A DNA stretch of 64,000 nt from Rosa chinensis (lineage: Eukaryota; Streptophyta; Magnoliopsida; Rosales; Rosaceae). Positions 10,685 to 23,633 of the stretch are shown in pieces. The stretch lies in assembly GCF_002994745.2 (NCBI RefSeq), contig NC_037094.1, positions 20,375,001 to 20,439,000 on the forward strand. The letters run 5' to 3'. Each line of letters starts with the position of its first letter. Within the stretch, counting starts at the first letter, position 1. The translations under genes and the position numbers were made by a program. The notes below the pieces were generated by a model. That model searched no databases and was not told where the DNA came from. It saw only the letters and a list, made by a program, of their open reading frames with translations.

Positions 10685-12706
10685 TGACGTCCACAAATTA
10701 GTGTATCAATTTAAAACCCTATCCATGTAGTAAGAATAAGTAGGGATCGTTCTCAACCGGGGATTAGGGCCTAATTAATTCCTAAAAAATGGAACGTTAG
10801 CAAAACAAATTAAAGAATATATATACAATATTTACGAAAATAAGAAGGGGATTTAAGATTTTGTTTAATTTAACAACTAAGTATTTATATACATATGTGA
10901 CACATCAAAACCAAGAATCAAGTAGAGATATATGAATGGAACGAAATTAGAAGTAATTAACTACTATTAACACGTTGGCAATGTTTCAAACATCAAATCA
11001 CGAATCAAAATATATCCAAGCATAGAATTAATCAAGAACAAAGATGAATGCATCCAAAATTCTTTTTACTTCCCTTAATTAAATTAACTAGATGAACTCA
11101 TCATAGTTAACCCTATTAATTAATCATGCAATCACTAGTGGTAGCTAATCACTAACAAAAATATTCTTAACGCATTAAACACATTGAAAGTTTGATCAAT
11201 TCAAGTCAAAAATACAAGTTAGAACGCTAATCAAGCATGCAAGACTCATTGTTAGTTTACCTAAGTAATTATAGGTTTTCCACCGAAATTATTAAAGCTT
11301 AGAATGCTAGCACCTTAATATGGATTCAATTACATGTTCATCAACCTAAGTATGCATCCAAAGATCAATTAACACATAAAAGATGGGATTGAAATTCGAA
11401 ATTAACAATCATGCAAGAACACATTGAAATCGCAATTTATCTTTTTGAAAACCTAAAACCTAAAACATACTTCATAGTATTCGAAAACTACATATCTAAA
11501 ATCAATCTTTCATCAAGACAAGGAATCGCAAAACATAAATCCAAGATAGAAAACCAAAATCGAAATTTATAAAAACCCGAAATAGATTTACATAGTTCAA
11601 AACCGAAAACAAAAAATAGGATTCCATGGTTACACTTTTTGATCTTCAAGGACGCAAGAAGCTTCAAAAGGTGGTGGAATGGATGAGAGCTACGGCAAGG
11701 ATGCTTGAGTGGATGAATGGATTCTCACGGCCTTGAACTTTGGTATTCTTTGAAGTTGCCGAAACCTTGGAAGAGAAATGGGAGTGTTTGTGTATTTGAT
11801 TCTGAATTTTGTGGTGTATAGAATGTCTTCACAAACTCCCTTTATATAGTGAACAGTAAGGGTTGGGGTTCCCTTGAATTTCTCTTGAATTACATCACTT
11901 CGACCAATAGAAAAATAGCATACGAAGTAGAGAGCAAGTAACCTTTCTTTGGCCGAAATCTTCCATGTATGTAGACTTATTTTCGGCCTCCCTTGTATAT
12001 AGAGTCATAAATCAATTCTTATTCCTCTATTTTCTCTCACAAAATCCCAGGAAAATCCAATAATATCCATGAAAGATATTGCCGAAATCTTTTATATATT
12101 CCTTGTAATTCTCATGGCAAAAAGCATGTAGAACGGGCCTATGACTCCTCCAATGTCAAGAAGGATCTAGAAACTCATGTGCATGTCACATGCTTCAAAC
12201 TTCAGGCCAAACTCTCCCAAAATGGGCCAATTCGAAAGTATTCTTCATATTGCCGAAATTCCTTCTTTATTCTAGAACATTCTTGAACCATCTTCAGTCA
12301 TCTTCAAGACACAACATCTCCTAGTCTCACCAGGTCTCCTAGCAGCATAAGGACTCCTAGTGTCTTCAGGTTTCCTAGTCTAACTAGGACTCTGTCATTT
12401 CTTCATTTCCGAACACATTTTTCCGAGCTCTCACCTAGTTGCATTAGGATTCCACTTCAATTGGGATTTCTTCTCCTAGTAGGACTGGGAAAACTTCATT
12501 TCTCCATTTCTTTGTCATTCCTGCGCCTCATTTCCTCATTGCCTTCATTTTCATCATTTCCAGCTCTTCTTAGCTCATTTCCTGTGTTTGAAGTTCATTT
12601 CTACCTAAAAACAACAAAGTAAGTCAGAAATGATATTGTTAAGAGAAAAACTAAGTAAAATGTAGAGAACATGATACTAAAAACATAGATAATATTACTC
12701 CGATCA
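10685..12706 (-). mobile_element. 2.0-kb solo LTR nested in copia A
   Basis: 2022 bp beginning TGACGTCC and ending CCGATCA, with a perfect 5-bp duplication ACAAT (10680-10684, 12707-12711). Removing it restores the integrase reading frame of copia A across the junction (CYPLL then SSAQHNKLQ). It contains no protein-coding domain. A TATA box, TATATAAA on the minus strand (11841-11848), suggests minus orientation. The length points to a gypsy-type LTR left after recombination between the two LTRs of a full element. The family was not identified. Confidence 0.85.
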
Positions 12707-13797
12707 ACAATAGTGGATAACAAGCACATCCAAATACTCTAAGTACATTTAGTGTAGGTGATTCCCATATAGCCTTTCATATGGAGTAATCATATCCAAG
12801 TTTGGTGTTGGCATTCTGTTGATGAGGTAGGTAGCTATAGCATATGCATGATACCAAAATTGTAGTGGAAGGGATGCAGTGTGCAACAATGTGACAACAG
12901 ATTCCCTAATGTGCCTATTCTTTCTTTCACTTACTCCATTCTGCTAAGGTGTATAGGGACAAGAAACTTGATGTATAATTCCATAATCATTCAGAAACTG
13001 CTTGAATTTAACATTGATATATTCTCCACCACCATCACTCTTAAAACTCTTAATTGTAGTTGAAAATTGAGTGCATGTTGATTCCCATATAGCCTTTCTG
13101 CTCTTTCATATGGAGAAATCATATCCAAGTTTGGTGTTGGCATTCTGTTGATGAGGTAGGTAGCTATAGCACATGCATGATACCAAAATTGTGGTGGAAG
13201 GGATACAGTGTGCAACAATGTGACAACAGATTCCCTAATGTGCCTATTCTTTTTTTCACTTACTCCATTCTACTCAGGTGTATAGGGATAAGAAACTTGA
13301 TGTATAATTCCATGATCATTCAGAAACTGCTTGAATTTAACATTGATATATTCTCCATCACCATCATTCCTAAAACTCTTAATTTTAGTTGAAAATTGAG
13401 TAACAACAAGAGCACAAAGAGATTGAAAATATGTGAAAACTTCACTTTTTTTTCTCATTGGAAACATCCAGGTAAACTTGGTACAATCATCAATGAAAAG
13501 AACAAAATACTTGAAGCCATCTATGGATAGATGTGGGGAAGGTCCCCATACATCAGAGTGTATCAAATCAAAGGGTTTCTGACTCTTAGTTTGTGAATTG
13601 GAGAATGGTAACTTCTTAAACTTGCCTAGCAAGAATGACTCACAGACAGTGGCTTCAGTATTAGCTATACTATGCATGTTGCATTTATTTAACATTTGCT
13701 TCATTATTTCATTTGAAGGATTCCCAAACCTTTGATGCCACAAGTTGTGCTTTACTAATTTCCCAACAAATGTTGTGTTCTAAGTAGGTTGAGAGCT
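12707..13797 (-). pseudogene. copia A integrase, central part (duplicated and broken)
   Basis: Contains the GAG-pre-integrase zinc region (WHQRFGNPSNEIMKQML near 13740) and the catalytic core with HSDVWGPSPHLSIDGFKYFV and SFRNDGDGEY. It then reads SYPYTPE followed by a TAG stop near 13275, where the glutamine of the canonical PEQNG should be. Below that lie FWYHACAIATYLINRMPTP and LRVFGCACYPLL. About 320 bp are tandemly duplicated, so part of the core occurs twice. The lower copy has its own TAG two codons before NG. Confidence 0.85.
12760..13401 (-). repeat. tandem duplication inside the copia A integrase
   Basis: Two direct copies, 12760-13071 and 13080-13401, offset by 320 bp at the start and 329 bp after a 9-base length difference (CTGCTCTTT present only in the upper copy). 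Scattered substitutions show that the duplication is not recent. Confidence 0.88.
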
Positions 13798-15672
13798 TGT
13801 AGGAGTAGTCTCACTTGATGTAGAATGCTGGAGCTGAAGTGGCAGATAAAATGGAATGGGATACAATCCTTGCTTACTAAGTCCTTTGTACAGAACCTTG
13901 CCCAACATATTGTCCTGTATCACACACATGAATTCATCAAACCATACAGAATAATTGTTTTGTTTACATAGTTGGTATATAGACAGTAAATGAGCATCTA
14001 AGTCAGGAATAAGCAACACATTTTCCAGCTTCAGTAAACCTAGCATTGCATTACCAATGTGGCTGATTTGTAGTTGTGATCCATTACCAATTTTAACTGT
14101 ATTAGTTGCAGGGTATTGAGTGAGGTTACTGAGAAGCTGAGCATCACTTGTCATGTGATTGGTGGCGCCAGTATCTGCCAACCAAAATTGAGGAGCATTG
14201 GAAGTTACAGCAAGCATAGCAGTAGATTCAGATTTATTCTGTTACTGTTGCTGTTGTTGGCCTGGGAAACCAATGATGAAGTAGCACCTGTTAGCAGTGA
14301 AGTTCTTCCTACCTCAGTATTGGCAACCTCCAGAATTGAAGGAGTAAAAATTGTTTCCCTGAAAGTTGGACAAAGTCCTACATATTTTTGCCCCATGACC
14401 AACCTTTTGACATAGTTGGCAAATGAGAGAGCCACCCCCATTGAAGTTCATATTAGGCATGCTACCTCTATTGAAGTTCCCAGTCTGCATATTCAGATTG
14501 TTGCCAAATGGTCTAGGTCCAGGATTATTGAATATGGGGCCACCTTAGTTGTTAAACCTTGCAGGGCCTCTTCCAGCATAGAAACCAGCATGGCCAAAAG
14601 AGTTGTTTTCATTCAAGGGAAGTGTGTTGAATGGTTGAAAACCATATGGGATAGCTGGAATGGAAGTGTAAGTGTATTGAGGTGCCAATTGCAAGTTTGA
14701 TGTAATAGGTGCTTGAATTGGATGCTGCATAGTTGGTGCTTGAGAAGGTGTTTGACTCTGAGACATGGACCAAGTAGGCACAGCAGGAGTGGTTTGCATC
14801 ATGGTTTGCACTTGAGGTTGAGAGAAGCCTGGAAGAACTGAAGGAACATGAGACATTGTTTGTACTTGCTGTGAAAAGCCTGAAGAACTTGGAGAAGAAG
14901 TCTGTATAGTATTTGAAGATTGATTGTTGCAGAAGACAGGCTGAGACACAGAGCTTAAGGCTTGAGAGTTCTTAGACATGCTAGTACTGGTATTACTCTG
15001 AGCAATCATTGCAGTTAGTGGTGTGACAGTAGGGTTCTCATTTGCAATATCCACTTCAGCAGCTTTCAGTAAAGTTTTGAGTGCACTGAGAGAGCATGTC
15101 ACAAACTGAGCTCTTATGACTATTTTGATGGCTGCAAACTCAGATGGTAAGCCATTTAGTACAGTGACAACAATGTCTTCATCATCCACAAGTACTCATA
15201 CAGTTTCAAGAGCATATTTTGCAATTTTGATATTGTCCAGATATGTTTCAATATCATCACTGCCTTTCTTGATATTTTGCAAGTTGGATTTCAGTTGAAG
15301 GATATTATGTTGATTAGCAGCAGCAAACTTAAGCCTCAAGTTGTCCCACATTTGTTTAGCTGATTTACTGCCTACAACACTAGTCATAGCAATTGGACTT
15401 AGAGTTTGGCCAATCATATTGATGATACTTTGATCCTGAGTCTTCCAGACAACATAATTAGTGGAGGGAGTACTAGTAACTCCATCAGAGGCAAGAGTAA
15501 ACTGTGGTGGACAAGGTGTTGAACCATCAACAAAGCCAAATAGATTTTGACCTCGAAGGAATGGTTCCATGCAAAACAACCATGTAGGATAGTTGTTTTC
15601 ATCTAGTAAGATGTTAGGAAGATACACAGTGGTGTGAGTAGTAGTATGAGTGGCTGGAGCAATAATAGTCAT
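13780..15672 (-). pseudogene. copia A gag and protease (broken)
   Basis: Gag starts at the ATG at 15672 (MTIIAPATHTTTHTTVYLPN), with LLDENNYPTWLFCMEPFLRG and QMWDNLRLKFAAANQHNILQ as expected for a copia capsid. A TGA at 15196-15198 breaks it after ALETV. The same frame continues with a Gln/Ser/Pro-rich stretch. A CCHC zinc knuckle, CQLCQKVGHGAKIC, lies near 14385-14425. The protease carries the catalytic motif WLADTGATNHMTSD at about 14150-14190 (DTGA). Additional breaks lie between knuckle and protease. Confidence 0.88.
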
Positions 15673-15932
15673 CTTTAGCTTTCAACTTTCTGATTTCTCA
15701 ATGAATGCTTGTAAATGAAAAATTCGAGCTCAATCGAGTACAGATTGAGGATAATCTTGTCTAAATTTGAACAAGAAGCAGTAGAATTAGTATATCAAAC
15801 TTCTATTTCAACAATCTAGGGTTTCTATTCTTGATTTCTTCAACTTTGTTCATCAATTTCAAAATAACTAGTACTGAATATGCAAGTAGTATACTAGAGT
15901 CATAAATCCAAGGCTTCGAAGCCACAAATAGC
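15673..15932 (-). other. 5' untranslated leader of copia A, lower part
   Basis: Non-coding. It is continued beyond nested copia B by 21849-22032, giving a leader of about 450 bases up to the primer site. Confidence 0.7.
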
Positions 15933-16164
15933 TGTTTAAGGAAAATATGATTTGTAGAGATCATGAGATTGATGAGAGAAATTGTGTATGTTCTATTATT
16001 GATAATAGGAGCCCTTTATATAGGGATTTACAAAGTACATAATCTTGTCATACAAGGAAATAGAATCCGAATATATTAGGAAATCTAGAACCTTCTCTCC
16101 TATTACAACTCTAGAACTAAACCCTAGTTTGAAGAAGCACACTCAATGTCGATATCCTTCAACA
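15933..16164 (-). repeat. 3' LTR of copia B
   Basis: 232 bp. Related in sequence to the LTR at 42859-43068 of copia D. Confidence 0.9.
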
Positions 16165-16499
16165 CTCCCCCTTGTGCTGCTCAAACTTGGTGATGACGCT
16201 TTGATCATTGCCTCGTTAAAAACCTTGCCAGGTAACAAAAACTATATGGGACAAAAATAATCCTGGTCGAAGGACAAAAAGAGCACCACACATCCTTCAC
16301 TCTTCGAGATCGATCATGTAGACATCATTCCTCCCCCTAATGTCGATATCTCCCCCTGATTGCTACAATTAGGGGAGTTCGGATAATTTTCTCAATCCGA
16401 GGCTCTTCACATGTTTCTCGAAGGTGGATTTAGGTAACGATTTAGTGAATAAGTCCACTACATTGTCCTCTGATCGGATTTGATTCACTTCAATCTTTA

Positions 16500-19400
16500 G
16501 AAGTGATTAATGTTGTTGCTAATTCTAAAAGAACTTAGGCGATATATGCTTGGTGTTGTTGCCCTTGATGAAACCTAATTTCATTTGCTCAATTCATAAA
16601 TGCATGTAGGTTTATCTGTGGTAAACTTCAAACCACAAGCTCCTCGGCTTTATGTAGAGCAATAATCTTTGCATGATTTGAGGAAGTAGCAACAATGGTC
16701 TACTTTGTAGACCTCCAAGATATCGCGGTGCTTCCCATGGTAAAGATATAACCGGTCTGTGAACAACATTTGTGAGGGTCAGAGAGATACCCTACATCAG
16801 CAAAATCCATCAAAACATCATCATCGTTTTGATGTAAGGGAGGAGGATGGGTGGCCGACGGTTTTTGCCGATCACAGCATCTTGGACGGTGCCACTTGGG
16901 CTAATGAGATCCGTTCTCATTCTTCCGTCATTCTTTTCTCTCTGCAGGGATAGAACAAGCCCATATATATCGTACATTTTAAGTAACGAAATATTGTCTT
17001 TATACCAGTCCAATGACATTGCGTTGTCTCAGGGCTACATCTAGCCAACAAGTTCATAACAAATGAGGTGTCCGGTCTTGTATTGTGTTAAGTACAATAA
17101 TGCGTCTATTGCACTTAGGTAAGACACTTCTGCCAATTAACATGTCTTCATCATCATCCCTGGGACGAAACGTATCCCTCTTAGGGTCAAGACTACGGAC
17201 GACCATGGGAGGGCATCTTTGACTTTATCAAAATGCAAAGCATTTATTGACACGGTATACAAGTTCTAAATCTAGACAAAACCGTGTTCTCCCAAGGTCC
17301 TTCATCTCAAACTCGGATTTCAGGTGTTCAGCGGTTTCCCTTAACTCTCAAGGGTTCCAATTATGTTTATCAACATAAACCGTGACAATTGCAAATCCAG
17401 AACTTGTCATGAAAACGCAGGGGCATAGTTCATCATATCCCTTCCAATCAAGTAGTCACTTTAGTGAGCGTTTCACCCTCATTGCAAACGTGCTCCGTGG
17501 TCAAGAGCCACTTGATTTGGGTAACTGAAGTACACAAGACCCTTCATTACATTCCGTATCTAGATCCCCATAGAGATACGTAGTGAACACATTCATAAGC
17601 TGCATGTTCAGTTATTCGGAAACTACCAAATTAACAAGGTAGTGGAGTGCAATGACATCCATTATGAGAGAATATGTCTTCTCGTAGTCGATTCCAAGGA
17701 GTTTTGTGAGAAGAGATTATCATCTCTTTTTCTCATCACGCTATCTAACGAAGACTTATTAATGTCAACAGGTTTTATGTTAGGAGGTGTTGACATCTCA
17801 GGCCCGAAATCATTCCTCTTCGTGAGTGAATCCAATTCAACCTAGATCACATTTTTCCATTTAGGCCAATTTTCTCTACGTTGGCATTCTTCAACGGAGT
17901 AAGGTTCGATGTCATTGGTCTCAATAATTCCACGTCCTCATATACACTAGTGTAATTCGTAGAGATCTCTATATTATCAGGAATTGGTTCTAACATTGAG
18001 GCATCCCCCAATGATGTATCTTAGACATAACCACAATCCAGAATATTCTCATGAGACGGATTTTGAGTATCAATGATCAATGGATCAAGTTGTGCCAAAC
18101 TCGCTCTCTTCCTAGAGCGAGAATCCATCGAACCTATGGGTCTCCTACGCTCTCTAGTGGAACCCATGGCCTATGATGCCATTATGCAACCTTTGTGGCA
18201 TCACCATACCACCATCCATGGTAGTGGTGTCGTATCCATCTCCTTTGGATGGCACCATGTCTATGTCCTCTTGTGGGGACATCAATCCTTGCAGACATGT
18301 TTGCAGCAGGTATATGTGATATCATCACTTTTAGGGGATCAAGATGAGACATAGTGGGGACAGACAACGACAATTCCTGTCATTCCTGTTGAACATTGAT
18401 GTTCTAATCTCCCCTAACGAAGGGAAGACTGTCTCATCAAAGTGACAATTCGCAAATCCAGCAAAAAAGAGATCGCATGTCAAGGGTTCTACATAGCGGA
18501 CTTATAGTTGGAGACTTATGCCCAACACAAATATATATATATATATATATATGCATTCATTGCAATGACTCATGTTGATGCGCTGTGGCGGCGCAATTGA
18601 CACATAAACCGCACACTCAAATATGCATAAGTACGAGATATTAGACTCGAACCCAGTCACTAGCTGTAATGCAAATAAAAGTTGAGTGGTTGCTATGAGT
18701 TGTAGATGAATTAGCATAGCTGCATGCAACATTGCATAACCCAAGCGGAAATATTGGTGCGCATTACCAAAGTTCGGGCTACCATCATAGTCTTTTAATG
18801 GTGGTTTTTTCGCGAGACCAATTGGGCGTGTACATGGGAATATGATACTTGATATCAATACCCAAGGATATGCAATAGTTATCGAAATTTTTTGATGTAA
18901 ACTCTGTAGCATTATCAAGTCAAATTGACTGAATAGGATGATCTGGGTAGTGAGCCCGTAGTCATATGTTCTGGGCTAGGAGTTCATCATAAGCAGCATT
19001 ACGAGTGGATGATAGCGTGACACGTGACCAGCCTGTCTGCACATTAACCAACACCATAAAACATCTAAGCAGTCCGCAAGTTGGTTGAATTGATCCACAA
19101 AATCGCCTTGGATTCTATGTAAGAATGTATTATTTGTTTAGTGTCCTTTGCATAGGATGGTCTTGATCCTAAAAAAAAAGGCTTTATAGAACGAAAATTG
19201 GCCTTATAATCAACCAATGAAGGTTTTGCTTGAGCTACAATGTCACAATTTACTTTGAGAAGTAGAGAGAGGAGCCAAGTCTCCATACATGGCACCAAAG
19301 CCATGATTTTTCCGTAAGGGGATCACGGCATCGGCGTTGGCCGACCGGTAGTGCATGGCGGTAGCGCCCCAAGGCTCGGCGGCTGTGCAATGCTCTCTTT

Positions 19401-19726
19401 GAATCGACTTTTGATTCTCACTTCTTTTCGTTCTGAAGAAGGGATGTCCGTGTGAAGTCTTTAGTATCACGGATCATCATATCTTGACCTGGGTGTCCCA
19501 AATGGTCATGCCAAAGCCTATATGTGTCAGAATCCCGTAAGTCATCTCTCATGACATTGTTGGATTCAATGACTCGAATAGTGGTTGCATATAACCCACT
19601 AGAACGACACATAAGTTTCTCTAATACTTGTTTATGTCCATAGTCATTAGAGGTGATGCAAATGAACTCTTGTCCATTCTCACAATGTATTTCCACATGA
19701 AAACCATTGGCTTTTATATCTTTCAA
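16500..19726 (-). pseudogene. copia B pol remnants (integrase, RT, RNase H)
   Basis: Read downward. A GAG-pre-integrase region (RLWHDHLGHPGQDMMIRDTK, about 19510) comes first, followed by integrase fragments around 18500-19300 (AKKPPLKDY, ECAVYVSI). An RT fragment near 17370 has VYVDK at 17366-17377 in place of the YVDD catalytic box. An RNase H fragment near 16640-16745 reads AISWRSTK, stop, TIVATSSNHAKIIA. Stops and frameshifts occur in every domain. Confidence 0.82.
18527..18552 (+). repeat. (AT)n microsatellite
   Basis: A pure AT dinucleotide run within the integrase remnant of copia B. Confidence 0.8.
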
Positions 19727-20417
19727 ATAAAGTTCAAATTAAGGTATGTCCAAGACATTAAGTAAAAGAATCGACACTTTATTAATAGCCAATGATTACA
19801 TCAAAGTTTCTTAACCAAAGTCTAATCCAAAATAAAAATCAAACTTAGACAAATCATAGTCACTCAATCCGTTTGGTAACTCAAATCAAATATGATCAGG
19901 GAAGTAGAGAGAGATGTCGGTGGAGCGAGGCTCTCTTAAGTACCACTAATCTCAATCACTTTCCTAGACATCATACTTCATTGGATGCGCCACTTGAGAA
20001 AGAGTTAATACAAAATTGTCATTTATTGATTAAGGCATAATTGCCATTACATAATTCTTGGAAAAATAAAAGACTATTCGAAATAAAAATCTGCGGTATT
20101 TTGTCTTCATCGCCAGATTTAAAGTCTTTTTGAACTCGATGTCTTGATCACCATGATGAGCAACCTTCTTAGGTACATTGCAAATTCGGGTCCATTGATC
20201 AGACGTTCCATATCAGAAATAGACATCATAAAGAGGATTCTCCCTTGATTGAGGCGCATTGGCGCAATTTTCATGGTCCTAGGGCCGGTGGCGTTGGAAA
20301 GTGATGACCATCGCCAACGTTGGCTCCATGGTTTCCAACCCTTCTTCCCTCAAAATCACGGCTCCTACATTCGCGTGATTGTCGCCTTGGGTGATTACCT
20401 TCTCGAGCATTTCGATC

Positions 20418-21077
20418 TTATGGATCATGACGTCGATGGCGACTTTCTCTAGCCATGGGACGATGCTCTTGATGGCCATCTTGAGGCCTATCAATTTCTC
20501 TGTTCATAGCTTCAATAAGCTGTTGAAAACTTGTGATCCGTCTTGCATTTACATGAGTCAGAAATAATTCTGAGGACCTCATAGCATAGACAGGGAAGGT
20601 ATTGAGGGTTTTCTCAATCAATTGGTTTTCTGTGATTTTCTTTCCACAGAGACGCATCATTGATCTGATGCGAAGAGCTTCTGAATAAAATTGCACGACC
20701 GTGTCAAATTCAGAGAAGCGAAGATCATTCCATTCTGCTTCTATATTCAGAAGGATGGAGTCACGAACATTGCCATAACGTTCACACAGCGCTTGACAAA
20801 GCTTTATGGCGCTATCCTCATTTATGAACTCAAACTGGAGGTCACTATCCATGTGATGTTTAATGAAGGCAAGTGCCCTAGAATTATCTTTCTCAGTTTG
20901 AGGATCTGGAGCTATTTCTATAGGACAAAGCTCTTGGATTGTATGCAATAAATCTCGGGCAGTAAGATGGATCTCAATGTCAATGGCCCACTCTAAATAC
21001 CCTTTGCCTGCATAATCCAATGGAACAAAATCGAGCTTATTCATGTTTGACATATATCCTGAAAAAGGGTGAAACAA
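20418..21077 (-). pseudogene. copia B gag (5' half open)
   Basis: 219 open codons. The capsid-type region has KLDFVPLDYAGKGYLEWAID, IHLTARDLLHTIQE, ALAFIKHHMDSDLQFEFINE and WNDLRFSEFDTVVQFYSEAL, typical of UBN2-type copia gag. The initiator is likely the ATG of MSNMNKLDF at about 21053. It breaks near 20418, before the zinc knuckle, and no knuckle was seen downstream. Confidence 0.8.
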
Positions 21078-21621
21078 GAACGAATTAGTTTCGGAGCTAA
21101 ACTTCCACGAAAACTAAAATAATAAGATTTTCGAGCTATGCTACCAAGAAATCAATTTCCAATAATATTTGGATTAGACCGAAACAATGATGTTTAATAT
21201 GGTCACAACTTGATGCTTGCAGCCCCTAAACAGGAAAAACTGGGCAAAAAGTCCTTTCTGCCTGTTTTTTCTGCAAGAGGATCAGTTGGTTTGACAGCCG
21301 GTTTAGGGACTTTTGGATCGGTTCTTGGAATATAGCTTCATGTTCCTGAATCCTAAGATAGAGACGGTGCTGCTGACAAAATTTGGTGGCAATTGGGTGT
21401 CCAAAAGGTGGTGAACCGGTGGAGAGATCGCATCAGATGGTTTGGGGCTTCCGGCGGCCGGTTCGGTAAGTTTTCGGCCGGTTTTGGTTGTGTTGCCGCC
21501 GGTTCCGGACTCCTTGGGTAGGGGCTACTAGTTGGGAGGCGGAGGCAACTAGGGTTTGAGGGTTTCGACTTGTTTTAGGGTTTTGGTTATTTGTTTCAGG
21601 TTTAGGGATGTGCTGATAACG

Positions 21622-21848
21622 TGTTTAAGGAAAATATGATTTGCAGAGAGATTGATGAGAGAAATTGTGTGTGTTCTATTATTGATACTAGGAGCCCTTT
21701 ATATAGGGATTTACAAAGTACATAATCTTGTCATACAAGGAAATAGAATCCGAATATAATTAGGAAATTTAGAACCTTCTCTCCTATTACAACTCTAGAA
21801 CTAAACCCTAATTTGAAAAGGCACACTCAATGTGGATATCCTTCAACA
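21622..21848 (-). repeat. 5' LTR of copia B
   Basis: 227 bp, TGTTTAAGG...TTCAACA. Confidence 0.9.
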
Positions 21849-22045
21849 ATATCAACAATTTTCATCAATTATTGAAGTAAATCTCAAATCTCAGATCTAT
21901 ATATGTATGAAGAACTTATCTGAATCACACTGTAAATAAACTCTAGTACATATGTACTAGAGAGAGTAACGAGCAGTAGCCACATAAACTCAGGCGACTG
22001 AAACTCCGATTCCGGCGACACGATCGAACCTGACTCTTGATACCA

Positions 22046-22326
22046 TGTTAGCAGAGATGAGAGACTAGAGAGACAAGAGAGAATCATAGAAATTTCGAGA
22101 AGAAAAATGAGCTTGCTTACATTACAATGAGAATGTACAGGTATTTATACCTAGAGCTGAGCTGCACAAATGAGCAACACATGGCAGACAGCTGTAGGTC
22201 ACTAACTAATTAAGCATGAACTAACCCTAATTAGCAAGACTAATTAAGCACTAATTATAACAGAAATGTAACAACTTTTTCAGCTAAGGAACCATGCTAG
22301 GCTAGGAACTATATTTCTGTTAATAG
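22046..22326 (-). repeat. 5' LTR of copia A
   Basis: 281 bp. The end facing 22326 reads TAATA where the partner LTR has TAACA, so one terminal base has mutated. Confidence 0.9.
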
Positions 22327-22559
22327 TATTCATGTAGCTTTTCTTAATCAATAAGGATTATGGGAGTCAAATATCACAGTATATAATTAAAAAACGTGCT
22401 ACCCGGAAAAGGACCGAGATTACTGCCAGGTTGAAATTTTAACATCATGATCGATGGTCAATATTTAGTAGGTGTCATTAGAGTGGATAGAATAAAATCA
22501 CGTTAAAAATGTGTCTTGAATTGATATTATAAATTGGCGGATTTAACATTAGTGATAAT

Positions 22560-23633
22560 CAATGGCGGATCCAGGATTGGAACCTTGGACGGGCTGGATT
22601 TCTTAAACAAAAAAAAAATTATATATATATATATATATTATGGAGAATCTCGACGGTGCGAGTGAATTTTATTAATTAAAAAAAAAAGGTACACCTAGTC
22701 AGCCCACAGCACAACAACACAAGATCATACACATGAACAAGAAATTAAAACAAAGAAACCCCGAATCAGCCCACAGCCTACCTGATTTCCTCATTTCCAG
22801 TCTGCAACCTTCATTCTTCAATCCACGAAAGCTTCAATCCAAATATCCAATACAACCTACGAAATTGAATTTCACATCAATCCAGCCAATCCTTAACCCT
22901 ATAAATTGCCCCAAATTGGATTGATTCAATTAAAGTATTAAACAAAATTGAACTTACAAAATTAAACAAAGCTGCTCCTTGATCAGTTCATCAGTTGACA
23001 CATTCACAGCCCTCAAGCAATCCTCTATAAATCAGACTATCAGAGCCCTAATTTCAACAAAATCCCCAATTTTACTGAATCAAATCAGTAATGAATCGGT
23101 TTGATTAAGCAAACTAGATTCAGAAATCAGAATCAGATAGCGAGCTGCGAGCGAAAAAGAAAGAGTACCTCACCTAGTGTAGTCGGAGATGGAGAGTTGG
23201 AGACGACGAAGTCTGGTGAAACTTCGAATAGGCCGTAGAATAGTAGATCCGTAGTCGATGAGTGGACTAGGAGTCGGGAGAGCCGGCTGAGCCGCAGGCG
23301 GCGAGAGGAGGAGGAAGTGGGAGAGAGTGACTGAGTGAGAGTCCGTCGCCTAGTCTCGATGAGTGAGAGTCCGTAGCGGGAGAGAGCGACTGAGTGAGGC
23401 TGTGAGAGTCCGTCGCCTAGTCTCGATGAGTGAGACTCCGTAGCGTCGAGTCCTCGACTGCGTCGTAGCGAATAACGATGTCTAGATGAGACAGAGAGTG
23501 ACTCAGGGGATTGGGCTTTGTCTGGACAAACACAAACCCCAATTAAAAAAAAAAAAAAACCATACATCTAATTTTATTTTTGAGCTTCAAAATCTCAGAC
23601 GGGCTTGAGCCCGTCTTAGTGGATCCGCCCCTG
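22560..23633. mobile_element. second non-autonomous hAT-type element
   Basis: 1074 bp with imperfect terminal inverted repeats: CAATGGCGGATCCA on the left and CAGGGGCGGATCCA read inward from the right (12 of 14 match). A perfect 8-bp duplication GTGATAAT lies at 22552-22559 and 23634-23641. The right end also has GACGGGCTTGAGCCCGTC, a perfect 18-base palindrome. There is no transposase. A 145-codon minus-strand frame (23133-23567) is Arg/Ser-rich and looks like chance. Confidence 0.87.
23326..23460 (+). repeat. 67-bp tandem repeat in hAT element 2
   Basis: GTCCGTCGCCTAGTCTCGAT occurs at 23341 and 23408, within a longer imperfect duplication offset by 67 bp. Confidence 0.7.

Larger units (their letters stand above)
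15933..21848 (-). mobile_element. Ty1/copia retrotransposon B (nested in copia A leader)
   Basis: Minus-strand element with LTRs 15933-16164 (3') and 21622-21848 (5'). They begin TGTTTAAGGAAAATATGATT and end CCTTCAACA, and differ at about 4% of positions plus two short gaps. The polypurine tract AAGGGGGAG lies beside the 3' LTR (16165-16173), and next to the 5' LTR the minus strand reads CGTTATCAGCAC as primer site. The flanks are ATAGC and ATATC, a duplication with one mismatch. Lower LTR divergence than copia A agrees with the nesting. Gene order is copia-like but every domain after gag is broken. Confidence 0.9.
8012..22326 (-). mobile_element. Ty1/copia retrotransposon A (host of two nested insertions)
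   Basis: Minus-strand element bounded by LTRs 8012-8290 (3' LTR) and 22046-22326 (5' LTR), which differ at roughly 7% of positions. A perfect 5-bp duplication GTATT flanks it (8007-8011, 22327-22331). Next to the 5' LTR the minus strand reads TGGTATCAAGAGT (22033-22045), an initiator-Met-type primer site. Next to the 3' LTR it reads GAGGAGGGC (8291-8299), the polypurine tract. Gene order is gag, protease, integrase, RT, RNase H, which is the copia order. Two elements inserted later: a solo LTR (10685-12706) and copia B (15933-21848). Several stops, frameshifts and an integrase duplication make it non-functional. Confidence 0.93.

Noticed and set aside
23133..23567. 145-codon minus-strand protein
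   Set aside because: Arg/Ser-rich frame overlapping a tandem repeat in a hAT-type element; no signal of a real gene.
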